A stretch of DNA of 64,000 nucleotides, from NCBI GenBank assembly GCA_022605955.1, contig JAKCOZ010000261.1, positions 248,001-312,000 on the forward strand, given 5' to 3'. The position numbers were made by a program, and so were the translations under genes. Below the pieces are notes generated by a model that was not told the DNA's origin, did no database searches, and saw nothing but the letters and a program-made list of their open reading frames with translations. This DNA is from Rallus limicola (taxonomy: Eukaryota; Chordata; Aves; Gruiformes; Rallidae). Below, in pieces: positions 59,772 through 64,000 of the stretch; the stretch's first letter is position 1, and each line of letters opens with the position of its first letter.

Positions 59772-61553
59772 CGGTGCTTTTCTCGGCCCTAGCAGACTGC
59801 AGTTCAAAACATGCTAAACGTCCAGCAATAACTCCCAAAGTAAAGAAGCTAGGCCTGAAAGGCATAGCTTGTCTGAAACCTCCTAACAGGACACACGAGC
59901 AGCCCCTGTCACTTTGGCTCTCAGCCTTTTCCTTTGCCTGGAAAGAGGGAACATGCCTGGAACCTCCTACGGTGCTTTTCTCGGCCCTAGCAGACTGCAG
60001 TTCAAAACATGCTAAACGTCCAGCAATAACTCCCAAAGTAAAGAAGCTAGGCCTGAAAGGCATAGCTTGTCTGAAACCTCCTAACAGGACACACAAGCAG
60101 ACCCTGTCACTTTGGCTCTCAGCCTTTTCCTTTGCCTGGAAAGAGGGAACATGCCTGGAACCTCCTACGGTGCTTTTCTCGGCCCTAGCAGACTGCAATT
60201 CAAAACATGCTAAACGTCCAGCAATAACTCCCAAAGTAAAGAAGCTAGGCCTGAAAGGCATAGCTTGTCTGAAACCTCCTAACAGGACACACGAGCAAAC
60301 CCTTTCACTTTGGCTCTCAGCTTTTTCCTTTGCTTGGAAAGAGGGAACATGCCTGGAACCTCCTACGGTGCTTTTCTCGGCCTTAGCAGACTGCAGTTCA
60401 AAACATGCTAAACGTCCAGCAATAACTCCCAAAGTAAAGAAGCTAGGCCTGAAAGGCATAGCTTGTCTGAAACCTCCTAACAGGACACACGAGCAGACAC
60501 TGTCACTTTGGCTCTCAGCCTTTTCCTTTGCCTGGAAAGAGGGAACATGCCTGGAACCTCCTACGGTGCTTTTCTCGGCCCTAGCAGACTGCAGTTCAAA
60601 ACATGCTAAACGTCCAGCAATAACTCCCAAAGTAAAGAAGCTAGGCCTGAAAGGCATAGCTTGTCTGAAACCTCCTAACAGGACACCCGAGCAGACCCTG
60701 TCACTTTGGCTCTCAGCATTTTCCTTTGCCTGGAAAGAGGGAACATGCCTGGAACCTCCTACGGTGCTTTTCTCGGCCCTAGCAGACTGCAGTTCAAAAC
60801 ATGCTAAACGTCCAGCAATAACTCCCAAAGTAAAGAAGCTAGGCCTGAAAGGCATAGCTTGTCTGAAACCTCCTAACAGGACACATGAGCAGCCCCTGTC
60901 ACTTTGGCTCTCAGCCTTTTCCTTTGCCTGGAAAGAGGGAACATGCCTGGAACCTCCTACGGTGCTTTTCTCGGCCCTAGCAGACTGCAGTTCAAAACAT
61001 GCTAAACGTCCAGCAATAACTCCCAAAGTAAAGAAGCTAGGCCTGAAAGGCATAGCTTGTCTGAAACCTCCTAACAGGACACACGAGCAGACCCTGTCAC
61101 TTTGGCTCTCAGCCTTTTCCTTTGCCTGGAAAGAGGGAACATGCCTGGAACCTCCTACGGTGCTTTTCTCGGCCCTAGCAGACTGCAGTTCAAAACATGC
61201 TAAACGTCCAGCAATAACTCCCAAAGTAAAGAAGCTAGGCCTGAAAGGCATAGCTTGTCTGAAACCTCCTAACAGGACACACAATCAGACCCTGTCACTT
61301 TGGCTCTCAGCCTTTTCCTTTGCCTGGAAAGAGGGAACATGCCTGGAACCTCCTACGGTGCTTTTCTCGGCCCTAGCAGACTGCAATTCAAAACATGCTA
61401 AACGTCCAGCAATAACTCCCAAAGTAAAGAAGCTAGGCCTGAAAGGCATAGCTTGTCTGAAACCTCCTAACAGGACACACGAGCAAACCCTTTCACTTTG
61501 GCTCTCAGCTTTTTCCTTTGCTTGGAAAGAGGGAACATGCCTGGAACCTCCTA
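59772..61553 (+). repeat. 9-monomer higher-order repeat, copy 2
   Basis: This is the second tandem copy of the 1,782 bp unit. It ends near 61660, where a CAGACACTG monomer replaces the CAGCCCC monomer that starts the next cycle in copy 1. Its right end overlaps the third AACCTATTACGG block, showing that the 35-monomer displacement and the 9-monomer duplication share material. Confidence 0.88.
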
Positions 61554-63260
61554 CGGTGCTTTTCTCGGCCCTAGCAGACTGCAGTTCAAAACATGCTAAA
61601 CGTCCAGCAATAACTCCCAAAGTAAAGAAGCTAGGCCTGAAAGGCATAGCTTGTCTGAAACCTCCTAACAGGACACACGAGCAGACACTGTCACTTTGGC
61701 TCTCAGCCTTTTCCTTTGCCTGGAAAGAGGGAACATGCCTGGAACCTCCTACGGTGCTTTTCTCAGCCCTAGCAGACTGCAGTTCAAAACATGCTAAACG
61801 TCCAGCAATAACTCCCAAAGTAAAGAAGCTAGGCCTGAAAGGCATAGCTTGTCTGAAACCTCCTAACAGGACACCCGAGCAGACCCTGTCACTTTGGCTC
61901 TCAGCATTTTCCTTTGCCTGGAAAGAGGGAACATGCCTGGAACCTCCTACGGTGCTTTTCTCGGCCCTAGCAGACTGCAGTTCAAAACATGCTAAACGTC
62001 CAGCAATAACTCCCAAAGTAAAGAAGCTAGGCCTGAAAGGCATAGCTTGTCTGAAACCTCCTAACAGGACACACGAGCAGCACCTGTCACTTTGGCTCTC
62101 AGCCTTTTCCTTTGCCTGGAAAGAGGGAACATGCCTGGAACCTCCTACGGTGCTTTTCTCGGCCCTAGCAGACTGCAGTTCAAAACATGCTAAACGTCCA
62201 GCAATAACTCCCAAAGTAAAGAAGCGAGGCCTGAAAGGCATAGCTTGTCTGAAACCTCCTAACAGGACACACGAGCAGACCCTGTCACTTTGGCTCTCAG
62301 CCTTTTCCTTTGCCTGGAAAGAGGGAACATGCCTGGAACCTATTACGGTGCTTTTCTCGGCCCTAGCAGACTGCAGTTCAAAACATGCTAAACGTCCAGC
62401 AATAACTCCCAAAGTAAAGAAGCTAGGCCTGAAAGGCATAGCTTGTCTGAAACCTCCTAACAGGACACACGAGCAAACCCTTTCACTTTGGCTCTCAGCT
62501 TTTTCCTTTGCTTGGAAAGAGGGAACATGCCTGGAACCTCCTACGGTGCTTTTCTCGGCCCTAGCAGACTGCAGCTCAAAACATGCTAAACGTCCAGCAA
62601 TAACTCCCAAAGTAAAGAAGCTAGGCCTGAAAGGCATAGCTTGTCTGAAACCTCCTAACAGGACACCCGAGCAGACCCTGTCACTTTGGCTCTCAGCCTT
62701 TTCCTTTGCCTGGAAAGAGGGAACATGCCTGGAACCTCCTACGGTGCTTTTCTCGGCCCTAGCAGACTGCAGTTCAAAACATGCTAAACGTCCAGCAATA
62801 ACTCCCAAAGTAAAGAAGCGAGGCCTGAAAGGCATAGCTTGTCTGAAACCTCCTAACAGGACACACGAGCAGACCCTGTCACTTTGGCTCTCAGCCTTTT
62901 CCTTTGCCTGGAAAGAGGGAACATGCCTGGAACCTCCTACGGTGCTTTTCTCGGCCCTAGCAGACTGCAGTTCAAAACATGCTAAACGTCCAGCAATAAC
63001 TCCCAAAGAAAAGAAGCTAGGCCTGAAAGGCATAGCTTGTCTGAAACCTCCTAACAGGACACACAAGCAGACCCTGTCACTTTGGCTCTCAGCCTTTTCC
63101 TTTGCTTTGAAAGAGGGAACATGCCTGGAACCTCCTACGGTGCTTTTCTCGGCCCTAGCAGACTGCAATTCAAAACATGCTAAACGTCCAGCAATAACTC
63201 CCAAAGTAAAGAAGCTAGGCCTGAAAGGCATAGCTTGTCTGAAACCTCCTAACAGGACAC
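60930..63260 (+). repeat. Third copy of the AACCTATTACGG block
   Basis: This carries AACCTATTACGG at 62341, CAAAGAAAAG near 63006 and GCTTTGAAAG at 63105, all 6,930 bp after copy 2. It departs near 63267, where AAACCCTTTC replaces AAACCCTGTC and GGCTCTC replaces GGCTTTC. Its private changes include ACAATCAG near 61281 and CTCAGCCC near 61765. Confidence 0.83.
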
Positions 63261-64000
63261 ACGAGCAAACCCTTTCACTTTGGCTCTCAGCTTTTTCCTT
63301 TGCTTGGAAAGAGGGAACATGCCTGGAACCTCCTACGGTGCTTTTCTCGGCCCTAGCAGACTGCAGTTCAAAACATGCTAAACGTCCAGCAATAACTCCC
63401 AAAGTAAAGAAGCTAGGCCTGAAAGGCATAGCTTGTCTGAAACCTCCTAACAGGACACACAAGCAGACCCTGTCACTTTGGCTCTCAGCCTTTTCCTTTG
63501 CCTGGAAAGAGGGAACATGCCTGGAACCTCCTACGGTGCTTTTCTCGGCCCTAGCAGACTGCAATTCAAAACATGCTAAACGTCCAGCAATAACTCCCAA
63601 AGTAAAGAAGCTAGGCCTGAAAGGCATAGCTTGTCTGAAACCTCCTAACAGGACACACGAGCAAACCCTTTCACTTTGGCTCTCAGCTTTTTCCTTTGCT
63701 TGGAAAGAGGGAACATGCCTGGAACCTCCTACGGTGCTTTTCTCGGCCTTAGCAGACTGCAGTTCAAAACATGCTAAACGTCCAGCAATAACTCCCAAAG
63801 TAAAGAAGCTAGGCCTGAAAGGCATAGCTTGTCTGAAACCTCCTAACAGGACACACGAGCAGACACTGTCACTTTGGCTCTCAGCCTTTTCCTTTGCCTG
63901 GAAAGAGGGAACATGCCTGGAACCTCCTACGGTGCTTTTCTCGGCCCTAGCAGACTGCAGTTCAAAACATGCTAAACGTCCAGCAATAACTCCCAAAGTA

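Larger units (their letters stand above)
1..64000. repeat. 198 bp tandem satellite array, about 321 monomers
   Basis: The landmark GGTGCTTTTC recurs every 198 bases (101, 299, 497 and so on to 63931). From 101 to 63931 there are 320 units once ten 47 bp insertions are subtracted, with nothing left over. The window opens at unit position 99 and closes at unit position 70. In the unit starting at 101, a PstI site CTGCAG lies at unit positions 25-30 and a StuI site AGGCCT at 79-84. There are only four CpGs per unit (positions 12, 47, 124 and 198/1), about a third of the number expected at 50% GC. Monomers differ mostly by single-base substitutions. I see no CENP-B-box-like motif (no TTCG in the consensus). 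High homogeneity plus higher-order structure is typical of centromeric or pericentromeric satellites; that placement is inference. I do not recognise the family. Confidence 0.98.
47201..64000 (+). repeat. Region built from a recurring five-monomer module
   Basis: A fixed order of monomer types recurs: CACAAGCAG (often with CAATTC), then AAACCCTTTC with CTTTTTCC and GCTTGG, then CAGACACTG, then CCCGAG with CAGCATTTTCC, then CATGAGCAGCCCC or CACGAGCAGCACC. Modules start near 47221, 48607, 49797, 52566, 54348, 56926, 58310, 60092 and 61279, with a partial one near 63459. The CAGCATTTTCC monomer recurs at 47815, 49201, 50389, 53161, 54943, 57517, 58903, 60685 and 61873, intervals of 7, 6, 14, 9, 13, 7, 9 and 6 monomers. 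Confidence 0.85.

Noticed and set aside
7733..63996. Long minus-strand open frames (MPFRPSFF repeats, up to 4,342 codons)
   Set aside because: They have the same cause as the plus-strand frames. There is no unique N- or C-terminal domain, no promoter or ribosome-binding context, and no sign of codon-position constraint.
1..64000. CRISPR array or other short-repeat/spacer system
   Set aside because: Repeats are contiguous 198 bp units with no unique spacers, far longer than CRISPR repeats, and there are no cas genes.
1..64000. CENP-B box in the monomer
   Set aside because: The consensus has no TTCG on either strand, so the essential core (TTCG....A..CGGG) is absent.
1..64000. RNA polymerase III promoter, suggesting a SINE- or tRNA-derived repeat
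   Set aside because: The minus-strand GTTCCAGGC resembles a B box with one mismatch, and TAGCAGACTGC on the plus strand is a near-miss A box. They are on opposite strands and no tRNA-like fold or A-rich tail is present.
1..64000. Telomeric, rDNA or known named satellite identity
   Set aside because: No TTAGGG-like runs or rRNA sequence are visible, and I could not match the monomer to a satellite family I know with confidence. A database search of the consensus would decide.

Overview
The whole 64 kb window is one uninterrupted tandem satellite DNA array. The basic unit is a 198 bp monomer of about 50% GC. It is repeated head to tail in a single orientation from the first base to the last, so the array extends beyond the window on both sides. 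From the first landmark GGTGCTTTTC at 101 to the last at 63931 there are exactly 320 unit steps. Ten of these steps are lengthened by the same 47 bp insertion, and every other spacing I checked is a multiple of 198. I see no protein-coding gene, structural RNA gene, transposon, promoter or CRISPR array.

Such an array, with long higher-order repeats, a near-nucleosomal monomer length, CpG depletion and variants concentrated at CpG sites, suggests the (peri)centromeric or other heterochromatic DNA of a eukaryote with methylated cytosines, possibly a vertebrate. I do not recognise the satellite family and cannot name the species.

Layout: (1) 1-11.5 kb holds near-identical tandem duplications of a 25-monomer unit (4,950 bp) and then a 12-monomer unit (2,376 bp). 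(2) 11.5-18.7 kb is a stretch of mostly individually different monomers with no obvious higher-order period. (3) 12.1-39.7 kb is punctuated by ten copies of a 47 bp inverted insertion, each forming a hairpin of about 71 nt. Their spacing is always a whole number of monomers plus 47 bp. Within this part, units of 4,450 bp, 2,621 bp and about 4.8/4.6 kb were duplicated in tandem, carrying the insertions with them. (4) 43.4-64 kb lacks the insertion. From about 47.2 kb on it is built from a recurring five-monomer module arranged in 6-, 7- and 9-monomer units, with larger 23- and 35-monomer displacements.

Because 198 is divisible by 3 and the consensus has no stop in one frame of each strand, the array shows very long open frames on both strands (up to 4,342 codons on the minus strand). 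I judge these non-coding. The most interesting features are the hairpin insertion, which looks like one double template-switch event later spread by amplification, and the readable history of nested duplications. All comparisons were made by eye, so block edges are approximate (within about one monomer) unless tied to a named base.
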